Positions 48,767-57,846 of a stretch of 64,000 nt of DNA are shown here, one piece after another. This stretch comes from Mycolicibacterium iranicum (lineage in GTDB: Bacteria > Actinomycetota > Actinomycetes > Mycobacteriales > Mycobacteriaceae). Position 1 is the first letter of the stretch. Each line of letters starts with the position of its first letter. The notes beneath the pieces are model-generated. The model saw only the letters and a list, made by a program, of their open reading frames with translations. It was not told the DNA's origin and made no database searches. Both the position numbers and the translations under genes were made by a program. The stretch is taken from NCBI RefSeq assembly GCF_001650495.1, contig NZ_LWCS01000021.1, positions 232,427 to 296,426 of the forward strand, in the 5' to 3' direction.

Positions 48767-50395
48767 ATGACGGTGTGGATCAGCCGACGGCCAGACGCCG
48801 AGATTGCCGCGGAACTCGACCGAAGTCGAACTGGCTCAGGGGCTTTGGCCGGAATCCGGCTGGCCGTCAAGGACAACGTCGACGTTGCGGGAATGCCGAC
48901 CACCGCGGGCTGCCCGGAGTTCGCCTACGTTCCCGACAACGATTCGGCCGCCGTCGCGGCCCTGCGTGCACAGGGTGCCGTGGTCGTCGGCAAGACCAAT
49001 CTTGACCAGTTCGCCACCGGCCTCGTCGGCACCCGGTCGCCGTACGGTGTGGTGCGCGACAGTCGCAGAGCCGATCACATCAGCGGCGGATCGAGCTCCG
49101 GGTCCGCCGTCGCCGTGGCCATCGGCGAGGCCGACATCGCGATCGCCACCGACACGGCCGGCTCGGGACGGGTGCCGGCCGCACTGCAGGGGATCGTCGG
49201 GATCAAACCCACCCCCGGCGTCATCAGCACCGCCGGCGTCGTACCCGCGTGCGAATCCTACGACTGTGTCACTGTTTTCGCGTCGACCTTGGCTCTCGCC
49301 GACCGGGCCATGAGCGTCCTTGCGGCCGGTGCCCCCGCCCGTCGGTGGCCGGCGGACGCGAAGCTGGCCGCTCCACCCACGCCGGTGGTGGCCATCCCGG
49401 ACGAGTTGCCATACCTGGACCGCCAGTGGAGGGCTGCCTTCGATGCAGTGGTGAAACGACTCGCGACGTCCGGAGTTCGGATGGTGTCCGTGCCGTTCGC
49501 ATCCTTCTTGGCTGCTGCCAAGCTGCTCTACGGAGCAGCGCTGGTCAGCGAAAGATACGCTGCAGTCGGCGAATTCGTCGATTCCCACCCATGGGCATCG
49601 CTGGATCCGACTGTGCGGGACATCGTCGCCGACGCCCGCGATGTCCCCGCGCACACCTTGGTCCGCGATCGCGCCGAGGTGCAGCGGCTGCGGGAGCTGG
49701 CCATGGCCTCGCTCGCAGGTGCGGATGCCCTCTTGGTGCCGACAGCGCCGATGCACCCGAGCATCGCCGACGTCGAGAACGATCCCGTGGCAGTGAACGA
49801 ACGGCTCGGCACGTACACCAACTTCTGCAACCTGTTCGACATGTGCGGTGTCGCGGTTCCCGCCGGTACCGCCGGCGAGGCACAGTTCGGCGTCACCGTG
49901 CTCGCGCGCCCGTTCGACGACGCGGTTGCCCTCGACATCGCGGCAATGGTCACGGGCGAGCCCACGTCCGAGACCCCGTGGCCACTCGCTGCTGCCGACC
50001 ACGTCGAACTCGTGGTGTTCGGAGCGCATCTGTTCGGCGGCCCGCTCGTCCACCAGCTCACCGACCGGGGTGCCCGGTTCGCCGGCGAAATCACAACCGC
50101 ACCCCGATACCGGATGACCGCGCTGCCGACGACACCACCCAAACCCGGTGTCACGCGGGTACCCGACGGAGTGGACGGCACCGCGCTGACCGGGCACCGC
50201 TGGCTCCTCTCACCGGCGGCGCTCGGGCAGTTTCTCGCCGAGCTGCCCGCGCCGATGCAACTCGGCAAGGTCGAATTCTCCGACGGCAACTGGCGGACCG
50301 CCTTCGGATGCGACGCCGCCGTGCCCGGCGCGGACATCAGTCGTCACGGCAGCTGGGCGAACGCTCTCGCTGCGGGAGCGGTGCGGCAGGCCTGA
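48767..50395 (+). CDS. atzF: allophanate hydrolase (AtzF-type amidase)
   Basis: This 542-residue amidase-signature enzyme carries a C-terminal extension (about residues 410-540) seen in AtzF, not in simple amidases. The catalytic triad is Lys35 (VKDNVD), the cis-Ser in GGSSSGS (about residue 109) and the nucleophile Ser133 in DTAGSGRVPAA. It would hydrolyse allophanate to ammonia and CO2. No urea carboxylase gene is in the window, so its allophanate source is unclear. It is directly preceded by a GntR palindrome and followed by nei after 12 bases. Confidence 0.85.
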   Translation: MTVWISRRPDAEIAAELDRSRTGSGALAGIRLAVKDNVDVAGMPTTAGCPEFAYVPDNDSAAVAALRAQGAVVVGKTNLDQFATGLVGTRSPYGVVRDSRRADHISGGSSSGSAVAVAIGEADIAIATDTAGSGRVPAALQGIVGIKPTPGVISTAGVVPACESYDCVTVFASTLALADRAMSVLAAGAPARRWPADAKLAAPPTPVVAIPDELPYLDRQWRAAFDAVVKRLATSGVRMVSVPFASFLAAAKLLYGAALVSERYAAVGEFVDSHPWASLDPTVRDIVADARDVPAHTLVRDRAEVQRLRELAMASLAGADALLVPTAPMHPSIADVENDPVAVNERLGTYTNFCNLFDMCGVAVPAGTAGEAQFGVTVLARPFDDAVALDIAAMVTGEPTSETPWPLAAADHVELVVFGAHLFGGPLVHQLTDRGARFAGEITTAPRYRMTALPTTPPKPGVTRVPDGVDGTALTGHRWLLSPAALGQFLAELPAPMQLGKVEFSDGNWRTAFGCDAAVPGADISRHGSWANALAAGAVRQA

Positions 50396-50407
50396 CAGAC
50401 TGAGTGG

Positions 50408-51208
50408 ATGCCCGAAGGACATACCGTTCACCGCCTCGCCCGCCGGCACCAGAAGATCTTCCGGGGTCAGCGCGTCGCGGTGAGCAGCCCGCAGGGCCGG
50501 TTCGTGGACGGAGCCGACGCAATCAACGGTCGTGTCTTCGATCGGGCCAGCGCGTGGGGTAAGCATCTCTTCCACCACTATTCGGGCGGCCGCATCGTGC
50601 ACGTCCACCTGGGGCTCTACGGCAAGTTCACCGAATTCGACGTCCACGCAGGCGTCCCGGAACCGGTCGGACAGGTGCGTATGCGCATCGTCGGAACTCA
50701 GAAGGGTACGGATCTACGCGGGCCGACGGCATGTGAGGTCGTCGACGAGGCCGACGTGTCGGAGATTCTGGCCAGGCTCGGGCCCGACCCCTTGCGCACG
50801 GACGCCGACCCGTCTGCGGCGTGGGCGCGGATAAGCAAGTCCCGCAGGGTGATCGGTGCATTGCTGATGGACCAGAAAGTCATTGCCGGCATCGGCAACG
50901 TCTACCGTAACGAACTGCTGTACCGCCACCGCCTCAACCCTCACCTCCCCGGTACGCGGATGCGCGAAGGCGAGTTCGAGGAAGCCTGGACCGACCTGGT
51001 CGAGTTGATGAAGGTCGGCGTGCGCCGCGGTCGGATCATCACCCTTCGCCCGGAAGACGACCACGGCATGCCGTCCTATGCGCGGCGGCGTCCTCGCACC
51101 TACGTGTACCGGCGGGCGGGGGACCCGTGCCGGATCTGCGCTACGCCCATCCGAACCGAGGTGCTGGAGGGTCGCAACCTTTTCTGGTGCCCGACCTGCC
51201 AGAGCTAG
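50408..51208 (+). CDS. nei: endonuclease VIII-family DNA glycosylase Nei
   Basis: This 266-residue Fpg/Nei glycosylase begins MPEGHTVHRLARRHQK; the N-terminal Pro2 and Glu3 are the catalytic residues after Met removal. The H2TH region lies around KVIAGIGNVYRNELLYRHRL, and the C-terminal zinc finger has four cysteines (CRICA ... CPTC). It removes oxidised pyrimidines from DNA. It follows the allophanate hydrolase gene closely. In M. tuberculosis nei is next to rpiB and lipP, consistent with the conserved order. Confidence 0.92.
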   Translation: MPEGHTVHRLARRHQKIFRGQRVAVSSPQGRFVDGADAINGRVFDRASAWGKHLFHHYSGGRIVHVHLGLYGKFTEFDVHAGVPEPVGQVRMRIVGTQKGTDLRGPTACEVVDEADVSEILARLGPDPLRTDADPSAAWARISKSRRVIGALLMDQKVIAGIGNVYRNELLYRHRLNPHLPGTRMREGEFEEAWTDLVELMKVGVRRGRIITLRPEDDHGMPSYARRRPRTYVYRRAGDPCRICATPIRTEVLEGRNLFWCPTCQS

Positions 51209-51257
51209 CCAGGGGTGTCGGCGGGACATCCTGGCAGTTAGCCGGGAGAATCTGCGC

Positions 51258-52946
51258 GTGGAATTGATCCTGGTCGTTGTCGGCGCGATCGTCGTCACCG
51301 CGGTGGCGCACCGGCGCGGACTCGAACCCGCACTCATCATCGTCGTCGTCGGCATCGCCGTGTCGTTTCTCCCCGGATTCGAAGCGCCCGAGCTGGATTC
51401 ACACATTCTGCTGTCCGTGGTGCTGCCGCCGCTTCTGTACTCGGCTGCGCTGGACTTCTCGTTCCCGACGTTTCTGCGCAACATCAAGCCGATCCTGGGC
51501 CTCGGGGTGGCGCTGGTGGTCGTCACCGCGTTCACCGTGGCCGCTGTGTCGTCCTGGCTCGTTTTCGTACCGTTGACGTTCGCGACCGCGCTGGTGCTCG
51601 GTGCGATCGTCGCACCGCCGGACGCCGTCACCGCGGTGGCGGTCGGTCGCAAGCTGGGACTTCCCAAACGTGTCATGTCGATCTTGACCGGCGAAAGCCT
51701 GATCAACGATGCCGCCGCGCTCGCGTTGTTCTCTGTTGCCGTCGCGCAGGTCGCAGGTAGTCACACCTTCATCGAGAATCCTCTGCTGTTGTTCACCTAC
51801 AGCGCGGTGCTCGGGCCGCTGGTCGGCGCGGCACTCGGGTACGTCACCCTCTGGATCCGTCGGCGCCTGGCCAACCCGGCGTTGGAGACGGTGCAGGGGC
51901 TCATGGTGCCGTTCGCGGCGTTCATCCTCGCCGAGGAGATGCACGCCTCGGGCGTCCTGGCTGTCGTGGTGGCGGGGTTCGTCGTCGGCAGCGGAACCGT
52001 GGACGCCGGCTACCAGACGCGACTGCAGGAACGATATGTGTGGAACTCGGTGGACGTACTGCTCGAGGCATTCGTGTTCGCCTACATCGGCCTGCATCTG
52101 CGGTTCGTGCTGGAAGACCTACGCGAGGCACATGAGTCGCTCACCCAGGTAGCTGTGGCGTCACTGGTCGTGCTCCTCATCGTGCTGGTGATCCGCCCCG
52201 TGTCGGTGTTCGCGATGTTCGGCAGAAGGAAACTGGCCAGTCAGGTCGAGAAGCGGTTGAGCGTGCCGATACCCGAGGGCGGCGGTCGAGGAGCGCTGGG
52301 TCTGCGGCGTAAGGATCACCCCCCGAGCAAGTGGCGGTCGCGTATCGACAATCGGGGACTGAGCTGGCAGGAGAGCGTCGTGGTGTCCTGGACGGGCATG
52401 CGGGGCGTGGTGACTTTGGCTGCGGCAGCGGCGATTCCGGTGACGACGGCCGCCGGTGAACCGTTCCCCGAGCGCGCGACGATCCAGGCGATCGCGTTCG
52501 TCGTGGCGGTCGCAACGCTTCTGTTGCAGGGTTGGACCCTGCCGCTGTTGATCCGCAGGCTCGACGTGTCGGCCGACGCGGATCAGGCGGAAGCGTTGGG
52601 GGAGACAGAGAAAGCCGAGCGGGTGGTGCACGAAGCCGCCGACGAAGTGCTCGCCGAGTTCCGCGCCAACCCTCCCGCGGGATTGGACCCAAGGGTGCTC
52701 GCCGAGATACGGGGCATCGTGGCGCGTCATTCTCAGGACGCCGATGAGATGCCCGACCCGGAAGCCCACACTTTGCGCGCCGAGGTGTTCGCGCAGCTCT
52801 ATCGCGACGTGCTGGCCGCTCAGCGGCTGGCGCTCATCGGTGAACGCGACGCGGGCCGAATCGACGACGAGGCAGTCCGGGCGATGCTGGAGAGGCTGGA
52901 TCTGCAGGAGGCCGGGGTTTCCGCGCGACTGGAAAGTCGCTTCTGA
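51258..52946 (+). CDS. Na+/H+ antiporter, CPA1 (NhaP-like)
   Basis: This 562-residue membrane protein has about 12 membrane helices in its first 400 residues. The antiporter core appears as TGESLINDAAALALFSVAVA (ND pair) and ATALVLGAIVAPPDAVTAVA (PPDAV). A cytoplasmic C-terminal region of about 140 residues carries Asp/Glu-rich helices (EKAERVVHEAADEVLAEF). GTG 51258 opens at the first helix. It probably exchanges Na+ or K+ for H+. It is 4 bases from the convergent end of the DUF1542-type gene. Confidence 0.87.
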   Translation: MELILVVVGAIVVTAVAHRRGLEPALIIVVVGIAVSFLPGFEAPELDSHILLSVVLPPLLYSAALDFSFPTFLRNIKPILGLGVALVVVTAFTVAAVSSWLVFVPLTFATALVLGAIVAPPDAVTAVAVGRKLGLPKRVMSILTGESLINDAAALALFSVAVAQVAGSHTFIENPLLLFTYSAVLGPLVGAALGYVTLWIRRRLANPALETVQGLMVPFAAFILAEEMHASGVLAVVVAGFVVGSGTVDAGYQTRLQERYVWNSVDVLLEAFVFAYIGLHLRFVLEDLREAHESLTQVAVASLVVLLIVLVIRPVSVFAMFGRRKLASQVEKRLSVPIPEGGGRGALGLRRKDHPPSKWRSRIDNRGLSWQESVVVSWTGMRGVVTLAAAAAIPVTTAAGEPFPERATIQAIAFVVAVATLLLQGWTLPLLIRRLDVSADADQAEALGETEKAERVVHEAADEVLAEFRANPPAGLDPRVLAEIRGIVARHSQDADEMPDPEAHTLRAEVFAQLYRDVLAAQRLALIGERDAGRIDDEAVRAMLERLDLQEAGVSARLESRF

Positions 52947-52950
52947 GTCC

Positions 52951-53781
52951 CTAGAAGTCGAAGCCGCCGAAGTCGCCGCCCCAGTCGCCACCACCGAAGT
53001 CGCCGCCGCCGGAATCCCAGCCGCCGCCGCCCCAGTCGCCCCCGCCGGCATCCCCGCCGCCGAAGTCGCCGCCGCCGGCGTCGCCGGCCCCTTCGAGCTG
53101 ACCCTGATCGAGACCGTCCTGGAAGCCGTCACCGTAGCCGTTCTCGAAGGCCTGCGCGTCGTATCCGACCCCGGCCATGCCGGAGAACATCGTGCTGAAC
53201 AGCAGTGCCGAACCCAGACCCCACGCGCCCGCCACCAGGGCCGGCTTCCACCAGGGCTCGGAGTACCAGCCGGCGGGAACGGGACGACCGGCGACGCGTC
53301 CGCCGGGATAGTAGTTGGGGGTGCGCTCCGACGGCGTCGGTGACGCCTCGATCTCGCGGCCCTCGAAGTTCACGCGACGGTCCTCGGTCACGGTGCCGGC
53401 CGACCGTTGACCCGACAGCGACTCAAGCTCCGGGCCAGGGTCCATGCCCATCGCGACGCGCGCAGCCCGAACGTAGTAGAGACCTTCCATCGCGCTTTCC
53501 TTCGCGAGTTCGGCTTGCTTGGCCGTGGTGGCCTGGTCGATCTGCGAGGACGCCGCGGTGTAGCGCTCGGACGCGTCGGCGAGAGCTTGCTTGGACGCGT
53601 CGTCGGTACCTGTGAGGGCGAAGACCTGACCCCCGAGGCGCTCGATGACGCGGCGGGCGTCGGCCTTCGCGTCGGCCAGAGACGCGGCGGTGCGCTTACC
53701 TGAGGCCTTGGACGAGGCATACACGGCGATCCCGATCGCCGCGACGACCAGCAGGATGAGGACGATCAAAACGCCATTCAT
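52951..53781 (-). CDS. membrane-anchored DUF1542-like protein with Gly/Asp/Trp-rich tail
   Basis: At 276 residues, it has an N-terminal membrane helix (residues 2-23), then an alanine-rich helical region (residues 35-110, ADAKADARRVIERLGGQVF), a second hydrophobic stretch (WWKPALVAGAWGLGSALLF) and a tail of GGGD-F/W repeats ending GGFDF. The tail DNA is a cluster of GCC/GAAGTCG repeats. The fold resembles DUF1542-type proteins reported in actinobacteria; the function is unknown. It is monocistronic and convergent with the antiporter gene. Confidence 0.7.
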   Translation of the reverse strand: MNGVLIVLILLVVAAIGIAVYASSKASGKRTAASLADAKADARRVIERLGGQVFALTGTDDASKQALADASERYTAASSQIDQATTAKQAELAKESAMEGLYYVRAARVAMGMDPGPELESLSGQRSAGTVTEDRRVNFEGREIEASPTPSERTPNYYPGGRVAGRPVPAGWYSEPWWKPALVAGAWGLGSALLFSTMFSGMAGVGYDAQAFENGYGDGFQDGLDQGQLEGAGDAGGGDFGGGDAGGGDWGGGGWDSGGGDFGGGDWGGDFGGFDF

Positions 53782-54423
53782 GGTTCACAGCGTACCGACA
53801 GAGACCGTGAAAACCCTGGGCGTCGAACGGGCACCCGGGCTCGATGGGTCGTCCCCGCCTGGGCATCGGGAGCAGCCCCCTGATGTCCGCGAACGTCACC
53901 GAGGTTGCTCCGGCGAGTCAACTCTCGAGGGCGATGGCCGATATGTCCCCGCGTGAGGACCGAGTCGGTCGCAAGGCAAGGTTGGTGGCCGCTGAAGGCC
54001 GCACAATTGCCGCTCGACTCGTTGCCGGACAGCGTGTTTGGTGACCATGGGATCAACCGCGGGTCCCCCAGGCCGGAGCGACCCGCGATCTCGCTGGTGA
54101 GGCGCCGGACACGACGTCACACCCCGGACGGCGGGCGGGAGCGTCCGGAACACCCGGGAGCACTCGGCCCTGGCCTGCGGTGACCGGTAACTCGACACGC
54201 GCGGATCGGATCGTTCGATTACGCTGATGGCCAAATCTCGTCTTCGAGCCCCCGGAGACGGGGTCTTACGTCCCTGCGGCATCGCCTCGAGGTGTGTATG
54301 ACGCTCAGCCGACGCTCTATGCCCTTGTGCAAAACGACTCTGGTCAGTTGCGACGCCGTCGTGTCGATGTGGCCGTCACTCGTCTCGGTGCCCTCGTTTT
54401 CTCGTTCTGGTGCGTAACTCGTG
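53782..54423. other. 642-bp region without a convincing gene
   Basis: Short open frames on both strands lack ribosome sites and coding bias. It must contain the promoter of the minus-strand gene ending at 53781. No tRNA, repeat array or large hairpin is seen. Confidence 0.55.
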
Positions 54424-54675
54424 ATGCTGGAGAGCGAGTTGGCGTGGCACCTCGCCGACGAATACGGCGATCGGTTCACTGCGGCGGACCGTTCCACGGT
54501 CTTCGTTCACATCGGCGCGGGCGACTTCGCCGAAGCAATCAGCTTCCTGTTGGAAGTCTGTGCCCGGCAACGCATCAGTCTCACAGCCGAGGCGTTGGCG
54601 AGTCTCACCGAATGGCTTCGCGTGTACGACCGTAGTGCCGATTTCGGTGCTGCCGTCGCCCGTGTCGCTGGATAG
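54424..54675 (+). CDS. small conserved-looking hypothetical protein, 83 aa
   Basis: From ATG 54424 (GTG 54421 is adjacent in frame) the peptide is acidic, Ala/Glu-rich and helical (LADEYGDRFTAADRSTVFVH, FLLEVCARQRISLTAEALAS). No ribosome site or domain is clear. Amino acid composition fits coding sequence and resembles small mycobacterial hypothetical proteins. It is convergent with a secreted protein gene and separated from it by a strong hairpin. Confidence 0.55.
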   Translation: MLESELAWHLADEYGDRFTAADRSTVFVHIGAGDFAEAISFLLEVCARQRISLTAEALASLTEWLRVYDRSADFGAAVARVAG

Positions 54676-54745
54676 ACCTTCGTGGCGCGCACAGGGGGTG
54701 CGGTTCTCCGAACTATCCCTCAAGAACGACACCGGCGGACAGGTT

Positions 54746-54777
54746 GTGGGTCGCCGCATGCAAGTACGGCGACCCAC
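54746..54777. terminator. 11-bp perfect inverted repeat between convergent genes
   Basis: GTGGGTCGCCG (54746-54756) and CGGCGACCCAC (54767-54777) flank a 10-base loop. It stands between the plus-strand gene ending at 54675 and the minus-strand gene ending at 54788, so it probably terminates both. Confidence 0.65.
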
Positions 54778-54787
54778 GGAACGTGAG

Positions 54788-55441
54788 TCAGCGGCTGTAG
54801 GTGCAGTGCGGCACCATCCCCGGGGGCCGCTCGGCGACGACCTTTCCGTCCATGAGGATGCGGCAGCCTTGCATTCCGGTCTTGGTGACAACGACGACCT
54901 GGAGCAGATCGACATCCGGCCCCACCTTTGCCGTTCTCGACCACGGCGCTGCGGTGCCCTCGGGTGCCGTTCCTTGGTCCGGGTCGGTGTTGATGCTGTA
55001 GACGGTGCCGACACCGGTGACTTCGAAGACCACGTTGGCTGAACCGGCTCCCGAGCCCGGCTGGTTGCGCTGATAGTTCGCTTGCGCGTTCGCGTTGGCC
55101 GCCTTGTTGTCAGCCCGAATGTCCGGCGTTACGCAGATGGTGTCGCCGTCGAATGCCTCGCGCCATACGTAGCCCTGCGAGCAGGACTGTGGGCCGGACC
55201 CCGCGTTGGGATTCTTGTTGGCGCCGGGGGTGGAGTTCTCCAGCGCGGTGCGTTCCCGGAAAGCCGGTGTGACACATACGGTGTCGCCGGTGCGTGCTTC
55301 CCGCCAGACCAGCCCGGAGATGCATGTGTCCGGGCCGTAGGGCAGGGGCTCGGCGGCAGCCGGCGTGGGCATGGCGATGGCGAGTGCGGCCACTGCGATC
55401 GGCAATGGAGTCAATTTCCAGAAGACGGCCTTGATAGCCAT
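54788..55441 (-). CDS. secreted protein with duplicated Cys motif and MmpS-like C-terminal domain
   Basis: This 217-residue exported protein has a signal peptide (about residues 1-30, cleavage near PAAAEP). Two near-identical motifs follow: CISGLVWREARTGDTVCVTP (residues 40-59) and CSQGYVWREAFDGDTICVTP (87-106), each with a Cys pair likely to form a disulfide. The C-terminal part (NVVFEVTGVGTVYSINTD, then VVVVTKTGMQGCRILMDGKV) resembles the soluble domain of MmpS accessory proteins. The function is unknown. A strong hairpin follows its stop. Confidence 0.72.
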   Translation of the reverse strand: MAIKAVFWKLTPLPIAVAALAIAMPTPAAAEPLPYGPDTCISGLVWREARTGDTVCVTPAFRERTALENSTPGANKNPNAGSGPQSCSQGYVWREAFDGDTICVTPDIRADNKAANANAQANYQRNQPGSGAGSANVVFEVTGVGTVYSINTDPDQGTAPEGTAAPWSRTAKVGPDVDLLQVVVVTKTGMQGCRILMDGKVVAERPPGMVPHCTYSR

Positions 55442-55968
55442 GTTTTGTCATCCCTCGGACGTTGGATTCGGCGGCTGGTCCCCCCAGCTGCAATCAACGT
55501 AAGAGCACCGCAGGCGCAGGGATTGCGTAGTGGACTACCTGTCTTTGACGTCACAAACGGGCACACTGCTGGCGTAGTCTCTGGTAACCCGTGGCGATCC
55601 GCGTGACGGCCCACCAGCCCGCTGAACCCGCATCTAGAGCCAGTCGTGAACGAGGTACCTTGCGGCGAAGAGCGCCACGAACGTCAGCGTCGCCACATCG
55701 AACGCGCGCACAGCGCGTTTGTCCCTGTGCTGCGGTTTGGCCGTTGAAGCCACCGAGCGGACGGAGACGACAGGTCGCCGGCAGCGCAACGAACCCCCCG
55801 CTTCCAGCGCCGAGCGTTGTTGGCAGCACCTCGGTAGTGCGACGGGGCAGCGCAGCCAGCTGAGAGAGGCAGGCGCTGCGACTCCGGTGAAGCGCCGGCG
55901 CTATAGCGGTCGATCGCCTCGATAAGGGGGTTTACCTCGGAGAACGCGCCGACCACAGAGCTCTGTGG
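55442..55968. other. 527-bp region without a convincing gene
   Basis: It lies between the secreted protein gene start and tRNA-Gly. Small open frames on both strands show no ribosome site or codon pattern. It likely holds the promoter of the minus-strand secreted protein gene. Confidence 0.5.
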
Positions 55969-56039
55969 AGCGGGCGACGGGAATCGAACCCGCGTAATCA
56001 GTTTGGAAGACTGAGGCTCTACCATTGAGCTACGCCCGC
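55969..56039 (-). tRNA. tRNA-Gly (anticodon TCC)
   Basis: The minus-strand cloverleaf is 71 bases: acceptor GCGGGCG/CGCCCGC, D-arm GCTC/GAGC, anticodon stem TCAGT/ACTGA with loop CTTCCAA (anticodon TCC), T-arm GCGGG/CCCGT with TTCGATT loop. CCA is not encoded. Confidence 0.95.
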
Positions 56040-56100
56040 GTGTGCTGCACTACGTGAGAGTACCGGCAGACTGTACCGGTCCCACCTAACTCAAATCCAA

Positions 56101-56131
56101 TTGATGGTTCGGTGAGGTCAGGCCGTAGGAT
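56101..56131 (+). promoter_or_regulatory. promoter candidate for tRNA-Pro
   Basis: TTGATG (56101-56106) and TAGGAT (56126-56131) resemble -35 and -10 boxes with 19-base spacing, about 45 bases before the tRNA-Pro 5' end. Spacing is slightly long, so this is tentative. Confidence 0.4.
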
Positions 56132-56175
56132 CGCCGGTGGTCTAGTGCCGCGCGCATGCGTGTGGCAGCCATGAC

Positions 56176-56252
56176 CGGGGTGTAGCGCAGCTTGGTAGCG
56201 CATCCGCTTTGGGAGCGGAAGGCCGCAGGTTCAAATCCTGTCACCCCGACCA
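56176..56252 (+). tRNA. tRNA-Pro (anticodon TGG)
   Basis: The cloverleaf is complete: acceptor CGGGGTG/CACCCCG, D-arm GCGC/GCGC, anticodon stem TCCGC/GCGGA with loop TTTGGGA (anticodon TGG), T-arm GCAGG/CCTGT with TTCAAAT loop, discriminator A and an encoded CCA (56250-56252). It lies 43 bases before tig. Confidence 0.95.
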
Positions 56253-56295
56253 GCACCACCCCACCGGAAACAAAGCAATTAGAGGAGCATCAATC

Positions 56296-57732
56296 GTGAA
56301 GAGCACCGTCGAGAAGTTGAGCCCTACCCGGGTTCGCATCAACGTGGAGGTGCCCTTCGCGGAGCTCGAACCCGACATCGACAAGGCGTTCAAGCAGCTG
56401 GCCAAGCAGATCAGGCTCCCCGGTTTCCGTCCCGGCAAGGCCCCCCGCAAGCTGCTGGAGGCCCGTGTCGGCCGCGGCGCGGTGCTCGAGCAGGTCGTGA
56501 ACGACGCGCTGCCCGCGCGCTACAGCGAGGCCATCACCTCTGAGTCGCTTCAGCCGATCGGCCAGCCCGAGATCGAGGTCACCAAGCTCGAAGACAACGA
56601 GGAATTGGTCTTCACCGCCGAGGTCGACGTCCGACCCGAGATCGACCTGCCCGACCTCAAGGCGCTCAAGATCACCGTCGATCCCGTCAAGGTCACCGAC
56701 GAGGACGTCGACGCCGAGATCGAGGCGCTGCAGAAGCGCTTCGGCACTCTCACCGGGGTCGACCGTCCGGCAGAGAACGGCGACTTCGTCTCCATCGACC
56801 TCTCAGCCACCGTCGACGGCGAGGACGTGCCCGAGGCCAAGACCGAGGGCCTGTCGCACGAGATTGGTTCCGGTCAGCTGATCGAGGGCCTCGACGAGGC
56901 GATCATCGGCCTGAAGACCGACGAGTCCAAGACCTTCACCACCACGCTGGTCGCCGGCGAGCACGCCGGCCGGGAGGCCGAGGTGACCGTCACCGTCAAG
57001 TCCGTCAAGGTGCGCGAGCTGCCCGAGCTCGACGACGAGTTCGCCCAGCTGGCAAGCGAATTCGACACCATCGAGGAACTCAAGGCCGATCTCCGAGGGA
57101 AGGTCGACCGAGTCAAGACCGTGCAGCAGGCCGAGGCGATCCGCGACAAAGCCATCGAGGTGCTCCTGGAGCAGACCGAGATCCCGCTGCCCGAAGCGGT
57201 GGTGCAGGCGCAGGTCGACGACACCTTGCACAACGCGATCCACGGTCTCGATCACGACGAGGACAGATTTGCCGAGACGCTCAAGGAGCAGGGAACCAGC
57301 CGCGAGGAGTTCGACACCGACAACCGCACCAACGCGGAGAAGGCCATCAAGACCCAGCTGCTGATGGACGCCATCGCCGACGAGCTCGAGATCCAGGTGG
57401 GCCAGAACGACATCACCGAGCGGCTGGTGCTGATGTCGCGCCAGTACGGCCTCGAGCCGCAGCAGTTGCTACAGATGCTTCAGCAGAACAACCAGCTGCC
57501 CGCCATGTTCGCCGATGTTCGCCGCGGCCTGACCGTGGCCGCAGTCGTGTTCGGAGCGACGGTCACCGACACCGACGGCACCGAGATCGACACCACCGAG
57601 TTCTTCGGACCGTCCGGCGAGCAGGCGGCCGCCGTCGGTGAAGACGACGACGCCTCGAATGAAGCCGTGGCCGAGGCCGGAGACGAGGCCGAAGCCCAGG
57701 ACGACGAAGTCAAGGCCGACGACACCAAGTGA
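56296..57732 (+). CDS. tig: trigger factor (ribosome-associated chaperone/PPIase)
   Basis: The protein has 478 residues, standard for trigger factor with a longer actinobacterial tail. The N-terminal ribosome-binding domain includes [20 protein letters not shown] and [20 protein letters not shown] (the GFRxGxxP loop). A PPIase (FKBP-like) domain follows (about 160-240) and the helical C-terminal substrate arms. The end is very acidic ([21 protein letters not shown]). GTG 56296 has AGAGGA upstream. It binds nascent chains at the ribosome. Downstream genes clpP1, clpP2 and clpX complete the usual protein quality group. Upstream lies tRNA-Pro. Confidence 0.95.
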   Translation: MKSTVEKLSPTRVRINVEVPFAELEPDIDKAFKQLAKQIRLPGFRPGKAPRKLLEARVGRGAVLEQVVNDALPARYSEAITSESLQPIGQPEIEVTKLEDNEELVFTAEVDVRPEIDLPDLKALKITVDPVKVTDEDVDAEIEALQKRFGTLTGVDRPAENGDFVSIDLSATVDGEDVPEAKTEGLSHEIGSGQLIEGLDEAIIGLKTDESKTFTTTLVAGEHAGREAEVTVTVKSVKVRELPELDDEFAQLASEFDTIEELKADLRGKVDRVKTVQQAEAIRDKAIEVLLEQTEIPLPEAVVQAQVDDTLHNAIHGLDHDEDRFAETLKEQGTSREEFDTDNRTNAEKAIKTQLLMDAIADELEIQVGQNDITERLVLMSRQYGLEPQQLLQMLQQNNQLPAMFADVRRGLTVAAVVFGATVTDTDGTEIDTTEFFGPSGEQAAAVGEDDDASNEAVAEAGDEAEAQDDEVKADDTK

Positions 57733-57747
57733 CGCTCTGAGCGAACG

Positions 57748-57777
57748 CGCGCCGTCTGGGGACTCCCCGGCGGCGCG
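57748..57777. terminator. stem-loop between tig and clpP1
   Basis: CGCGCCG (57748-57754) pairs with CGGCGCG (57771-57777), with an inner GGGG/CCCC stem. It starts 16 bases after the tig stop. It may attenuate rather than fully end transcription into clpP1. Confidence 0.55.
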
Positions 57778-57846
57778 GGTTCGTTAGTGTCATTCGTAAG
57801 ACCGGTCACCGCGTCGGAAGTAAAACAAGAAAGCAGGTATCCAGTC

